Shown here: positions 9,769-17,611 of the stretch, one piece after another
How the letters are laid out: each line of letters begins with the position of its first letter
Position numbering within the stretch: the stretch's first letter is position 1
Made by a program: the position numbers and the translations under genes
Notes under the pieces: generated by a model
What the model was told of the DNA's origin: nothing
What the model saw: the letters and a program-made list of their open reading frames with translations, nothing else
Databases searched by the model: none
From: Thiosocius teredinicola
Lineage (GTDB): Bacteria > Pseudomonadota > Gammaproteobacteria > Chromatiales > Chromatiaceae
DNA length: 64,000 bases
Reading direction: 5' to 3'
Assembly (NCBI RefSeq): GCF_002009425.1
Contig: NZ_CP019936.1
Coordinates: 2,467,297-2,531,296 of the forward strand

Positions 9769-11565
9769 ATGCTTCATGAACAACGCATAATAACCATGGA
9801 ACACGCGCCGACCCTGGCCGACGTATTTCACGAACGCTGCATCCGCACACCCGGCGGTGTCGCCTACGTGCAGCATCGTGATGGCGAATGGCGCAGCTTC
9901 TCCTGGGAGCAGACACGCGACGAAGTCGCGCGCTGGCAGACTGCATTGATCGACGAGGGACTGCAGGCCGGCGACCGGGTCGCGATCATGTGCAGCAACT
10001 GCTGGGAATGGGTGCTGTTCGATCAGGCGGCACTCGGGCTCGGCCTGGTCACGGTGCCGATCTACACCAACGACCGGCCGGACAACATCGCGTGGATACT
10101 CGAAGACTCAGGTGCGAGTTTTCTGCTGCTCGAGTGCCTGGAGCAGTACCGCAGCCTCGAAAATCACAGCAAAGAGCTGTCCAAACTCAAGCGTGTGGTC
10201 TGCCTTCAGGGGTGCGACCAGGCGAACGTCGGCAATTTCGCGTCGATCAACGACTGGCTGGGCGAAGCCACGCTGCCCTATTGTTGCCAGCCCGGCGACG
10301 CCGACAGCATGGCGACACTGGTCTACACCTCGGGTACCACCGGGCGACCGAAAGGCGTCATGCTCAGTCACCGCAATATCATCTTCAATGTGCAGGCGGC
10401 GCTAAAGGTATTCGACGTGTTCGAGCACGACATCCTGTTGTCGTTTCTTCCGTTGTCACATGCCTTCGAGCGCACCGTTGGTTACTACCTCGCGATGACC
10501 ACCGGCTCGGCCACGGCCTACAACCGCTCGATACCGCAACTCGCCGACGATCTGACCGAGGTTCAACCCAGCCTGATGATCTCTGTGCCGCGGATCTTCG
10601 AACGTGTATATGCCAAGATCACCAGCCAACTGGCGAAAGCCTCGCCGCTGAAGCGCAAGCTGTTCGACGCGGCCGTCGATACGGGCTACGCCCATTTCGA
10701 GTATCGCCAGGGCCGCGCCGGCTGGAGACCCTCGTTTCTGATCAGGCCGCTGCTCGATTTGCTGGTTGCGCGTAAGGTGCGGGCGAAGCTCGGCGGGCGT
10801 TTGCGCTTCACCGTGTGCGGCGGTGCGCCGCTGCCGCCGAACGTGGCGCGCCTGTTCATCGGCCTGGGGATACCGGTTGTACAGGGCTATGGCCTGACGG
10901 AAACCGCCCCGATCATTGCCGCGAATCCGCTCGATAAGAACCGCCCGGAGTCGGTCGGTATCCCGTTGCCGGGTATCGAGGTACGGGTTGGCGACAACGA
11001 CGAACTGTTCACCCGCAGCCCGAGTGTGATGCTCGGTTATTGGAACAATGCGGAGGCGACTCAACAGATCATCGACGCCGAAGGCTGGCTGCGCACCGGC
11101 GACAAGGTCGGTATGTCGAGCAGCGGCCATGTCACCATCACCGGCAGGCTGAAGGACATCATCGTGATGGCCAACGGCGAGAAGGTACCGCCGAGCGATA
11201 TGGAGAACGCCATCGCGCTCGATGAGTTGGTGGATCAGGTGCTGGTTATCGGCGAAGGCAGACCTTATCTGAGCGCCTTGGTAGTACCCAACCCCGAGGC
11301 ATTCGAACGGGTTGCCAGAGAGCTGCATCTCGATCCGGCCAACGAAGACACCTGTTGTGACGAGAACGTCCGCTCGTTGTTTCTGCGCCATGTACAGGAT
11401 CGCATCGCGGCGTTCCCCGGTTATGCACAGGTACGCGGCCTGGCGGTGGTCAAAGAGCCATGGACACCGGATAATGGCCTGGCAACCCCGACACTGAAGT
11501 TACGCCGTCGTGAAATTCTCGAGCGGTATCACGAGATCACCGAAAAACTCTATGCAGGACACTGA
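9769..11565 (+). CDS. Long-chain fatty acid-CoA ligase (AMP-forming)
   Basis: 598 residues. The ATG at 9769 is chosen because GGGAG lies about nine bases upstream; a TTG at 9754 is the alternative. ANL-superfamily motifs are present: P-loop YTSGTTGRPKGVMLSHRN near residue 185, GYGLTETAPII (A5), WLRTGDKVG (A7) and GRLKDIIVMANGEKVPPSD (A8/A10). It activates fatty acids to acyl-CoA for the adjoining beta-oxidation genes. The sequence looks closer to the FAA1/ACSBG-like long-chain group (KLFDAAVDTG linker region) than to E. coli FadD, so no fadD symbol is given. Confidence 0.87.
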   Translation: MLHEQRIITMEHAPTLADVFHERCIRTPGGVAYVQHRDGEWRSFSWEQTRDEVARWQTALIDEGLQAGDRVAIMCSNCWEWVLFDQAALGLGLVTVPIYTNDRPDNIAWILEDSGASFLLLECLEQYRSLENHSKELSKLKRVVCLQGCDQANVGNFASINDWLGEATLPYCCQPGDADSMATLVYTSGTTGRPKGVMLSHRNIIFNVQAALKVFDVFEHDILLSFLPLSHAFERTVGYYLAMTTGSATAYNRSIPQLADDLTEVQPSLMISVPRIFERVYAKITSQLAKASPLKRKLFDAAVDTGYAHFEYRQGRAGWRPSFLIRPLLDLLVARKVRAKLGGRLRFTVCGGAPLPPNVARLFIGLGIPVVQGYGLTETAPIIAANPLDKNRPESVGIPLPGIEVRVGDNDELFTRSPSVMLGYWNNAEATQQIIDAEGWLRTGDKVGMSSSGHVTITGRLKDIIVMANGEKVPPSDMENAIALDELVDQVLVIGEGRPYLSALVVPNPEAFERVARELHLDPANEDTCCDENVRSLFLRHVQDRIAAFPGYAQVRGLAVVKEPWTPDNGLATPTLKLRRREILERYHEITEKLYAGH

Positions 11566-11947
11566 ACGCGCCGGCGAACGCGAACTCACGTATCGCGTCG
11601 TCGCCATGCCCGCCGACACCAATGCCTACGGCGACATCTTTGGGGGTTGGCTGATGTCGCAGGTCGATATCGCCGGCAGCATACTCGCCATTCGCGAGGC
11701 CGAGGGTCGGGTCGCGACGGTCGCAGTCAAAGAGTTCCGTTTTCTCGCGCCGGTCGCCGTCGGCGACCTGATCAGTTGCTATGCCGAAATCCGTCGTGTC
11801 GGCCAGACCTCGATTACCGTGCACGTGATCGCCGAGGCCTGCCGCCAGCTCGAGGCCAATTGCGTCAAGACGGTTGCCGACGCCACCCTGGTTTACGTCG
11901 CCCTCGGCGACGATGGCCGACCCCGCCCGCTCAACGATACCGCGTGA
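11552..11947 (+). CDS. Acyl-CoA thioesterase, YciA-like hotdog fold
   Basis: 131 residues from the ATG at 11552, overlapping the ligase end by 14 nt. The hotdog signature NAYGDIFGGWLMSQVDIAG is typical of YciA/acyl-CoA hydrolases, followed by VAVKEFRFLAPVAVGDLI. It hydrolyses acyl-CoA to free acid and CoA. As the last gene of the beta-oxidation run it may prevent CoA sequestration. The start is inferred because longer versions lie wholly within the ligase coding region. Confidence 0.87.
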   Translation: MQDTERAGERELTYRVVAMPADTNAYGDIFGGWLMSQVDIAGSILAIREAEGRVATVAVKEFRFLAPVAVGDLISCYAEIRRVGQTSITVHVIAEACRQLEANCVKTVADATLVYVALGDDGRPRPLNDTA

Positions 11948-12032
11948 TTGACTGACATCGGTCAATGCCCGAGGTGCGTCATGTACACTAGGGTCAATCA
12001 CAACATCTGGAAAACCTCAGGGAAATCTGCGA

Positions 12033-12506
12033 ATGAACCGCACTTTGCGCACCACCTTGCATGCAGTCATGATTTTCGTCGGCAGTGTCGGCTTCGCGAC
12101 GACCGGTCTGGCCGAGGGTATCGCCGACCAGGTGACGGTGACCGATCCTTACATCCGGGCGGTTCCCCCGGTGGTCAAAACCTCGGCTGCCTTCATGCAG
12201 TTGCAAAGCAGCGATGCAAGCGAGCGTTTCATGGTCGGCGCGGCCACCCCGATCGCCGGGGCCGTCGAGCTGCATATGCACACCATGGACGACGGCGTGA
12301 TGCGCATGCGCCGTATACCGCACATCCATCTGCCGTCGAACAAGCTGGTCGAGCTCAAACCCGGTGGCCTGCACGTTATGCTGTTTGATCTCGGCGAGCC
12401 GCTGAAGGTCGGCGACAAGATCCCGATGACGCTCGAATTCGAAGACGGCTCGACCAAAGAGATCACCGCCGAAGTGCGCCCCGTCGAAGCGATGATGAAG
12501 CACTAA
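12033..12506 (+). CDS. Periplasmic copper chaperone PCu(A)C
   Basis: 157 residues with a Sec signal peptide (hydrophobic stretch then TTGLA|EG near residue 28). The PCu(A)C motif is complete: ELHMHTMDDGVMRMRR supplies His-Met and a later Met, and GGLHVMLF the final His-x-Met pair. These proteins deliver Cu(I) to the CuA site of cytochrome oxidase or to other periplasmic copper enzymes. It stands between the fatty acid genes and the TRAP genes, away from the copper receptor at the left edge. A small inverted repeat (12520-12525 with 12532-12537) follows the stop without a T-run. Confidence 0.88.
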   Translation: MNRTLRTTLHAVMIFVGSVGFATTGLAEGIADQVTVTDPYIRAVPPVVKTSAAFMQLQSSDASERFMVGAATPIAGAVELHMHTMDDGVMRMRRIPHIHLPSNKLVELKPGGLHVMLFDLGEPLKVGDKIPMTLEFEDGSTKEITAEVRPVEAMMKH

Positions 12507-12694
12507 CGCATCCATTTAAGCGATCTCTGATGATCGCATGGCCGCCGGGCCAGGAATTCGTCGCAATTTGGAATCGTCGTTCATGGCGGCGACCCCGCGG
12601 CGTTGTTATGCGCGGCGGGCTGGGCTACATTCGGCATCAGCGGGCGGATCCGCACCACCTCGATAATAAATACCACAGCAATTGGGAGTGAGTT

Positions 12695-13759
12695 ATGTTG
12701 AGAAAGCTTCTCGCCGCGTCGCTTGCCGGCGTGTTCCTGCTTGCCGCCGGAAATGCCCTGGCGGAAAAAACCTACCGTTTGCGCCTCGCCGAGACCTGGG
12801 GACCCAACTTCCCGATCTTCGGTGACACCACCAAGAACCTGGCCGCCCAGGTTGAAAAGATGTCCAACGGCCGACTCAAGATCACGATCGACTCGGCCAA
12901 CAAGCACAAATCGCCGTTCGGTGTGTTCGATATGGTCAAGGCCGGCCAGTACGACATGGGCCACTCAGCCTCGTACTACTGGAAAGGCAAGGACCCGAAC
13001 ACCCTGTATTTCACCAGCATGCCGTTCGGCATGACCGCGCCCGAGCAGTACGCCTGGTTCTATTACGGCGGCGGTATGGAACTGATGGAAAAGGTCTACT
13101 CGAAGCACGGCCTGCTGTCGTTCCCCGGCGGTAACACCAGCAACCAGATGGGCGGCTGGTTCCGCAAAGAGATCAATTCGGTTGCCGATCTGCAGGGCCT
13201 GAAGATGCGTATCCCGGGCTTCGCCGGCGAAGTGCTCGCCAAGCTCGGTGCCAAGCCGACCAACATTCCGCCGGGTGAGCTGTACACGGCGCTCGAGCGC
13301 AACACCATCGACGCCTTGGAATGGGTCGGCCCGTCGCTCGACCTGCGCATGGGCTTTCAGAAAATTGCGCCTTACTACTACACGGGCTGGCACGAGCCGG
13401 CAACCGAGCTGCAGTTCCTGATCAACAAGAAGGCGTGGGACAAGCTGCCGGCCGACCTGCAGGAGATCCTGCGCATCGCGATGCGTGCCGCGGCCTACGA
13501 TATGTATGCACAGTCGTACCACGAGAGCGCGGTGAACTGGGCCACGATCAAGAAAGACTATCCGGATGTGCAGGTGAAAACCTTCCCCAAGGAAGTCATC
13601 GACGCGATGCGCAAAGCCAACGACGAACTGATCTCGCAGTTCGCCGCGGCTGACCCGCTGGCCAAGGAAATCAGCGATTCGCAGGCCGACTACATGGCCA
13701 AGGCACGCGCCTGGACCGAGATCTCCGATCAGGCCTACCTCAACAGTATCGCTGAATAA
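12695..13759 (+). CDS. dctP: TRAP transporter solute-binding protein, DctP family
   Basis: 354 residues with a clear signal peptide ending GNALA|EK near residue 23. The DctP fold signature is present: LKMRIPGFAGEVLAKLGA with the ligand-carboxylate arginine, then ALERNTIDALEWVGPSLDLRM. The GYxxxGW-like region (YYYTGWHEPATE) resembles TakP-type binders of alpha-keto acids or similar carboxylates, but the substrate cannot be fixed. It captures solute in the periplasm and passes it to the DctQM permease encoded next. A strong stem-loop separates it from dctQ. Confidence 0.9.
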   Translation: MLRKLLAASLAGVFLLAAGNALAEKTYRLRLAETWGPNFPIFGDTTKNLAAQVEKMSNGRLKITIDSANKHKSPFGVFDMVKAGQYDMGHSASYYWKGKDPNTLYFTSMPFGMTAPEQYAWFYYGGGMELMEKVYSKHGLLSFPGGNTSNQMGGWFRKEINSVADLQGLKMRIPGFAGEVLAKLGAKPTNIPPGELYTALERNTIDALEWVGPSLDLRMGFQKIAPYYYTGWHEPATELQFLINKKAWDKLPADLQEILRIAMRAAAYDMYAQSYHESAVNWATIKKDYPDVQVKTFPKEVIDAMRKANDELISQFAAADPLAKEISDSQADYMAKARAWTEISDQAYLNSIAE

Positions 13760-13790
13760 GCGAGTGCCTCGCGGCATCTGATACCGGGAA

Positions 13791-13820
13791 GGGGTGCCAA
13801 TGGGCTACCATTGGCACCCC
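13791..13820 (+). terminator. Perfect 13-bp inverted repeat between dctP and dctQ
   Basis: Positions 13791-13803 are perfectly complementary to 13808-13820 with a 4-nt loop. No T-run follows. Intercistronic hairpins of this kind often stabilise the upstream message or partly terminate, so that binding protein exceeds permease. Full termination is unlikely because dctQ has little other promoter space (24 bp to its start). Confidence 0.7.
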
Positions 13821-13844
13821 GACTCGTAGCAGAAACCCTCAACG

Positions 13845-14387
13845 ATGTGTGCCACACTGCTCGCCGCTGAACGGTTTTTCAACCGCTTCTCCGACATCAT
13901 CGGAGCCATCTCAGCCGTGTTGTTGCTGTTGCTCGTGCTGAACGTCTTCTACGACGTGATCATGCGCTACTGGTTCAACGACGTATCGATCGGCATGCAG
14001 GAACTCGAATGGCACCTGTATTCGATGATCTTCCTGTTCGGCGTCGCCTACTCGCTCAAGGCCGACGGCCATGTGCGCGTCGACGTGATCTACGAACGAT
14101 TGAGCGTGCGCGGGCGCGCGATCATCGACATCCTCGGTACCGTGCTGCTGCTGTGGCCGTTTTGTTTTCTGGTGACCGATTTCGGCATCGACTTCGCCCA
14201 ACAGGCCTACGAGATCGGCGAGAAAAGCGGCGACCCGGGTGGTCTGCCGCACCGCTGGATCATCAAGAGCATGATCTCGGCCTCGTTCATCTGCGTGCTG
14301 ATCAGCAGCCTCGGCTTCATTCTGCGCGCCATCAACGAATTTTGCGGGCTCGAACAACCGCACGACTATGACGCTTTCAAACCGTGA
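13845..14387 (+). CDS. dctQ: TRAP transporter small permease, DctQ family
   Basis: 180 residues with four hydrophobic helices (about 22-45, 60-80, 100-120, 145-165). The EWHLYSMIFLFGVAYSLKAD segment is typical of DctQ. It joins DctM to form the Na+-dependent membrane part of the tripartite transporter. It lies between dctP and dctM on the same strand. Confidence 0.88.
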   Translation: MCATLLAAERFFNRFSDIIGAISAVLLLLLVLNVFYDVIMRYWFNDVSIGMQELEWHLYSMIFLFGVAYSLKADGHVRVDVIYERLSVRGRAIIDILGTVLLLWPFCFLVTDFGIDFAQQAYEIGEKSGDPGGLPHRWIIKSMISASFICVLISSLGFILRAINEFCGLEQPHDYDAFKP

Positions 14388-14409
14388 ACCGACTGCTGGA
14401 TAACGCGCA

Positions 14410-15735
14410 ATGATCGGCCTCATCATGTTCTTTGTCGCGCTGTTCCTGCTGCTGGCAGGTTACCCGGTTGCGTTCACCTTTGGCGGCATCGCCGTCGTCT
14501 TCGCCATCATCTACGGCTTCACATCGGGTGAGTTCGAGACCATCTCCGATGCGTGGAGCATGTTCTCGTTCATGCCCTTCCGCATCTACAGCATCATGGA
14601 GAACACGGTGCTGATGGCCGTACCGCTGTTCATCTTCATGGGCATCGTGCTGCAAAAGACGCAGCTTGCCGAGCAGTTGCTCGAATCGATGGGGCGCTTG
14701 TTCGGCACCATGCGTGGCGGTCTGGCGGTGTCCACCATCCTGGTCGGCGCATTGCTCGCCGCCTCGACCGGCGTGGTCGGTGCCAGCGTGGTGGCGATGG
14801 GTGTTATCTCGCTGCCGGTCATGCTCAAGTATGGCTACAACAAGCCCCTCGCCTGCGGCGCCATCTGTGGTGCCGGCACGCTTGGTCAGATCATCCCGCC
14901 GTCGATCATCCTGATCATCCTCGGCGATGTGTTGGGTATCCCGGTCGGCGATCTGTTCCAGGCCGCGGTGATCCCGGGCCTGATGCTGGTCGGCGTGTAT
15001 ATCGTCTACGTGCTAGGCGTCGCCTACGCTAAGCCCCAGCTCGCCCCGGCCATCCCGTTCGAACATCGCGAACAGGAAAGCGTCGGTAAACAATACCTGA
15101 CCGCACTGGTGGCCGTGGTGCCGCCCTTGCTGCTGATCATCGTGGTGTTGGGCTCGATATTCGCCGGCATCGCGACGCCGACCGAATCGTCTGCCCTCGG
15201 CGGTGTCGGCGCCATTGTGCTCTCGATCGTCTACGGCAAGTTTTCATGGAGACTGATCTACGAGAGCTCGCTGGAAACGGTCAAGATCACCGCCATGGTG
15301 TTCGCAATTCTGCTTGGCGCCACGGCCTTCTCGATGGTGTTCACCTACACCGGCGGCGACATCATCGTCGAGGAGTTCCTGCTGCAGTTGCCCGGCGAAA
15401 AATGGGGCTTCCTGATCTTTTCGATGGTCATCATCCTGCTGTTGGGCTTTTTCATCGACTTCGTCGAGATCTCGTTCATCGTCGTGCCGATCCTCGCGCC
15501 GATTGCCGAAACCCTCGGCATCAGTATGTTGTGGTTCGCCATCCTGATCGCAATGAACCTGCAGACCTCGTTCCTGACCCCACCCTTCGGCTTCAGCCTG
15601 TTCTATCTTAAAGGGGTCGCCCCACCGGGCCTGAGAACAATCGACATCTATCGCGGTGTCGTGCCGTTCATCTTCATGCAGGTGGCGATCGTCATATCCA
15701 TACTGATATTTCCGCATTTGTATGGGCTGGATTGA
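14410..15735 (+). CDS. dctM: TRAP transporter large permease, DctM family
   Basis: 441 residues, highly hydrophobic with about 12 membrane helices. Family segments include CGAGTLGQIIPPSIILI near the middle and LQTSFLTPPFGFSLFYLKG near the C-terminus. It is the transport subunit that moves carboxylate substrate with Na+. It begins 22 bases after dctQ, completing a dctPQM operon. Length matches the 425-445 usual for the family. Confidence 0.92.
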   Translation: MIGLIMFFVALFLLLAGYPVAFTFGGIAVVFAIIYGFTSGEFETISDAWSMFSFMPFRIYSIMENTVLMAVPLFIFMGIVLQKTQLAEQLLESMGRLFGTMRGGLAVSTILVGALLAASTGVVGASVVAMGVISLPVMLKYGYNKPLACGAICGAGTLGQIIPPSIILIILGDVLGIPVGDLFQAAVIPGLMLVGVYIVYVLGVAYAKPQLAPAIPFEHREQESVGKQYLTALVAVVPPLLLIIVVLGSIFAGIATPTESSALGGVGAIVLSIVYGKFSWRLIYESSLETVKITAMVFAILLGATAFSMVFTYTGGDIIVEEFLLQLPGEKWGFLIFSMVIILLLGFFIDFVEISFIVVPILAPIAETLGISMLWFAILIAMNLQTSFLTPPFGFSLFYLKGVAPPGLRTIDIYRGVVPFIFMQVAIVISILIFPHLYGLD

Positions 15736-15764
15736 ATGTTCACGGCGTGGAGCGCGTTACGGGC

Positions 15765-16016
15765 ATGATCGAGTCAAAACAGCAAGTACTGGACAGCTTT
15801 CTCAAAGCCGCTGAGGCCTACCTGGCCGAACCCACCCTCGTCAACGGCATCGACCTCGACGATGCGACCGTTACCCTTAAACGTTATGTGCTGTCGGAGC
15901 TGCACGATCAGGCGACGGCAATTGAACTCGCCAAGATTCCACCACTCGTCAAGCATCTCGAAACGACTGTGGTTTCTCAGTTGATCAGCGAACTGAGGCA
16001 GCGTTTGCAAGGGTGA
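15765..16016 (+). CDS. Small hypothetical protein
   Basis: 83 residues from the ATG at 15765; a TTG at 15732 overlapping the dctM stop is the alternative. It is soluble, mildly acidic and predicted mostly helical (SKQQVLDSFLKAAEAYLAEP; SQLISELRQRL). No family is recognised. It follows dctM closely and could be the last gene of the transporter operon or the first of the accessory islet. Coding is supported by codon use and an uninterrupted frame only. Confidence 0.5.
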   Translation: MIESKQQVLDSFLKAAEAYLAEPTLVNGIDLDDATVTLKRYVLSELHDQATAIELAKIPPLVKHLETTVVSQLISELRQRLQG

Positions 16017-16506
16017 GTTACCCGTGAAGCGAGTTTCCGCGTGCTCCTTCTCATATCGCGATTGCCGATCAGCCACGACGTATCCATGCGACAATCGCAT
16101 AGGTACAGTCAGGTAATGTTTTCGATTGTCTACCCGCAAGCAGTATCGCGGTAACAGGAAGTAAGCAACAAATGGAACTTGAGACAAACCGATCAAGCAG
16201 ATTGCCGCCTATCCAACACTCGTTTCATTGGATCCTAGCTAAACTTCTTCAACCCTGGATTCGTGCCGGCTGGTCGTCTTTCGATCATACACGCGCGCCG
16301 GATGCCGACCGTTCCATACCGGCGAGCCGTTCAGGTGACGAACATGCCCCTACCGCTGACTACTTGTCTGCAAAAAAGACCAGACGCAGCCATTGCTTAA
16401 TGGACCGCTGGACCGAACGCCAAAAACTTATCACTTCTCGTTAGGCTCTTGCCGGAACTGCAAGTGTCGAACCGCGTCGAATTCTGCAAGAAAGGGATGA
16501 CCAACC
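16017..16506. other. 490-bp stretch with no convincing gene
   Basis: An open frame of 90 codons runs at 16172-16444 (+), but its product is low-complexity, lacks hydrophobic or domain features and resembles no family I know. The stretch marks the switch from GC-rich core genes to the AT-richer islet. It may hold the promoter for the gene at 16507. No repeat, RNA or integration site is seen. Confidence 0.4.
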
Positions 16507-17154
16507 ATGACGTCACGATCCGATATTATCGATGGAACGCAAGCAATGGGTCGAAAATATGGCCTCATCTACACCAAAAAGTGCGGCTGGATAGACTTGG
16601 GGCATGCCAATCCAGAAAGCGCGGCTGATTAATGGAATCGAATCAAGCTGGAAAGCCCTGAAGCAGCCAAAAGAGCCGAACACTTCAGGGTGTCTTACAA
16701 ACAGATGATGGGGCGGAAGAACTTCAAACTGGGTGTACGCAAGACATATAAAATCAAAGCAGGCTTAGGAATTGACGAAAAGAAATCTGTTGCATTATCG
16801 ATTTTCCTTGGCGTATCGCATACGTTCGAGTCGATGCAGTCCAGCTGGCCTTTCAGACTTGTAACCAACAGCGGGTATAGCGCTGAAGACCTGTTGTCCA
16901 ATCTCCTTGGATTTTATCGGGCGGTGAATCCGAGTATAAATTATCTGATGATCTGCGAACCTGTCAGCAAGAGCGACGCACTCAAGATATGGGATAAATA
17001 TGGACCCGTTGGCGACAACAAAAACTACGAGCCTGCTCCTTATCTCTATCCGATACCTCCTGCATCAGGGGGGCCAATGTGTGGCACGCTGCCTCGCGCC
17101 CTGAGCACTATCCAGCCCGCCAAGCCCGGCACTCTTTTTGAAGAGGTGCGATAG
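16507..17154 (+). pseudogene. Conserved-looking hypothetical protein interrupted by an in-frame TAA
   Basis: Reading from the ATG at 16507 (AAAGGGATGA upstream), the frame continues to TAG at 17152-17154 with one TAA at 16630-16632 (codon 42). Both halves read as one protein: GLIYTKKCGWIDLGHANPES before the stop, and SYKQMMGRKNFKLGVRKTYK and SAEDLLSNLLGFYRAVNPS after it. The missing residue would lie between SAAD and WNRIKLE. A restart at a GTG (16690) could give a 154-residue fragment. No family is assigned. A point mutation or base error is the simplest explanation; TAA is not a known recoding codon here. Confidence 0.6.
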
Positions 17155-17155
17155 C

Positions 17156-17545
17156 ATGACAAAAATTTGGCTGTCGGTTGTCGTGTTAATTATCGCGCTG
17201 ACCGGCTTCTCTTATATAGCCTACTTGAGCTTTTCCGAGCACAGAGAGTATGGCAAGAATAGCGTCGAGTTCTATGTGCTTACGCCGAAAGAGTTAGGCT
17301 TGATATCAGAGCTGTGCAAGACTGAACCCTCGTTCTCGTATAGCGCATCTGACGGGCCGAAGCCCGCTATTGCAGTTATGACCTGCGAGCTAGCGCCCGA
17401 AGAGGTTCATGGTTTCCTGGAGAAATCTGAGTTCGAAAAGCAATCGGCTGTTTCTTACCGACGCGACGATATTGAAATGAACATATCGTCAACTGAACAC
17501 GGCACGATCGAATCTATCGCTCTCTTAGACTATCTGAAAGATTGA
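17156..17545 (+). CDS. Small membrane-anchored hypothetical protein
   Basis: 129 residues beginning one base after the stop of the preceding gene, so probably translated with it. One N-terminal membrane helix (about residues 5-28) is followed by an extracytoplasmic domain with two cysteines (LISELCKTE and VMTCELAPEE) that could pair. It has no recognised family. Tight coupling suggests it is the partner (possibly inhibitor or anchor) of the interrupted gene before it; this is inference. Confidence 0.65.
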   Translation: MTKIWLSVVVLIIALTGFSYIAYLSFSEHREYGKNSVEFYVLTPKELGLISELCKTEPSFSYSASDGPKPAIAVMTCELAPEEVHGFLEKSEFEKQSAVSYRRDDIEMNISSTEHGTIESIALLDYLKD

Positions 17546-17611
17546 TTGATCGAATTCTGATGCCGATATTGGGCCTCTTCCCCAGTAACCGAGCAACAGT
17601 ACTCCACAGGC

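Noticed and set aside
16172-16444. 90-codon frame before the broken gene
   Set aside because: Ribosome site is weak and the product has no fold or family features; described only as part of the gap.
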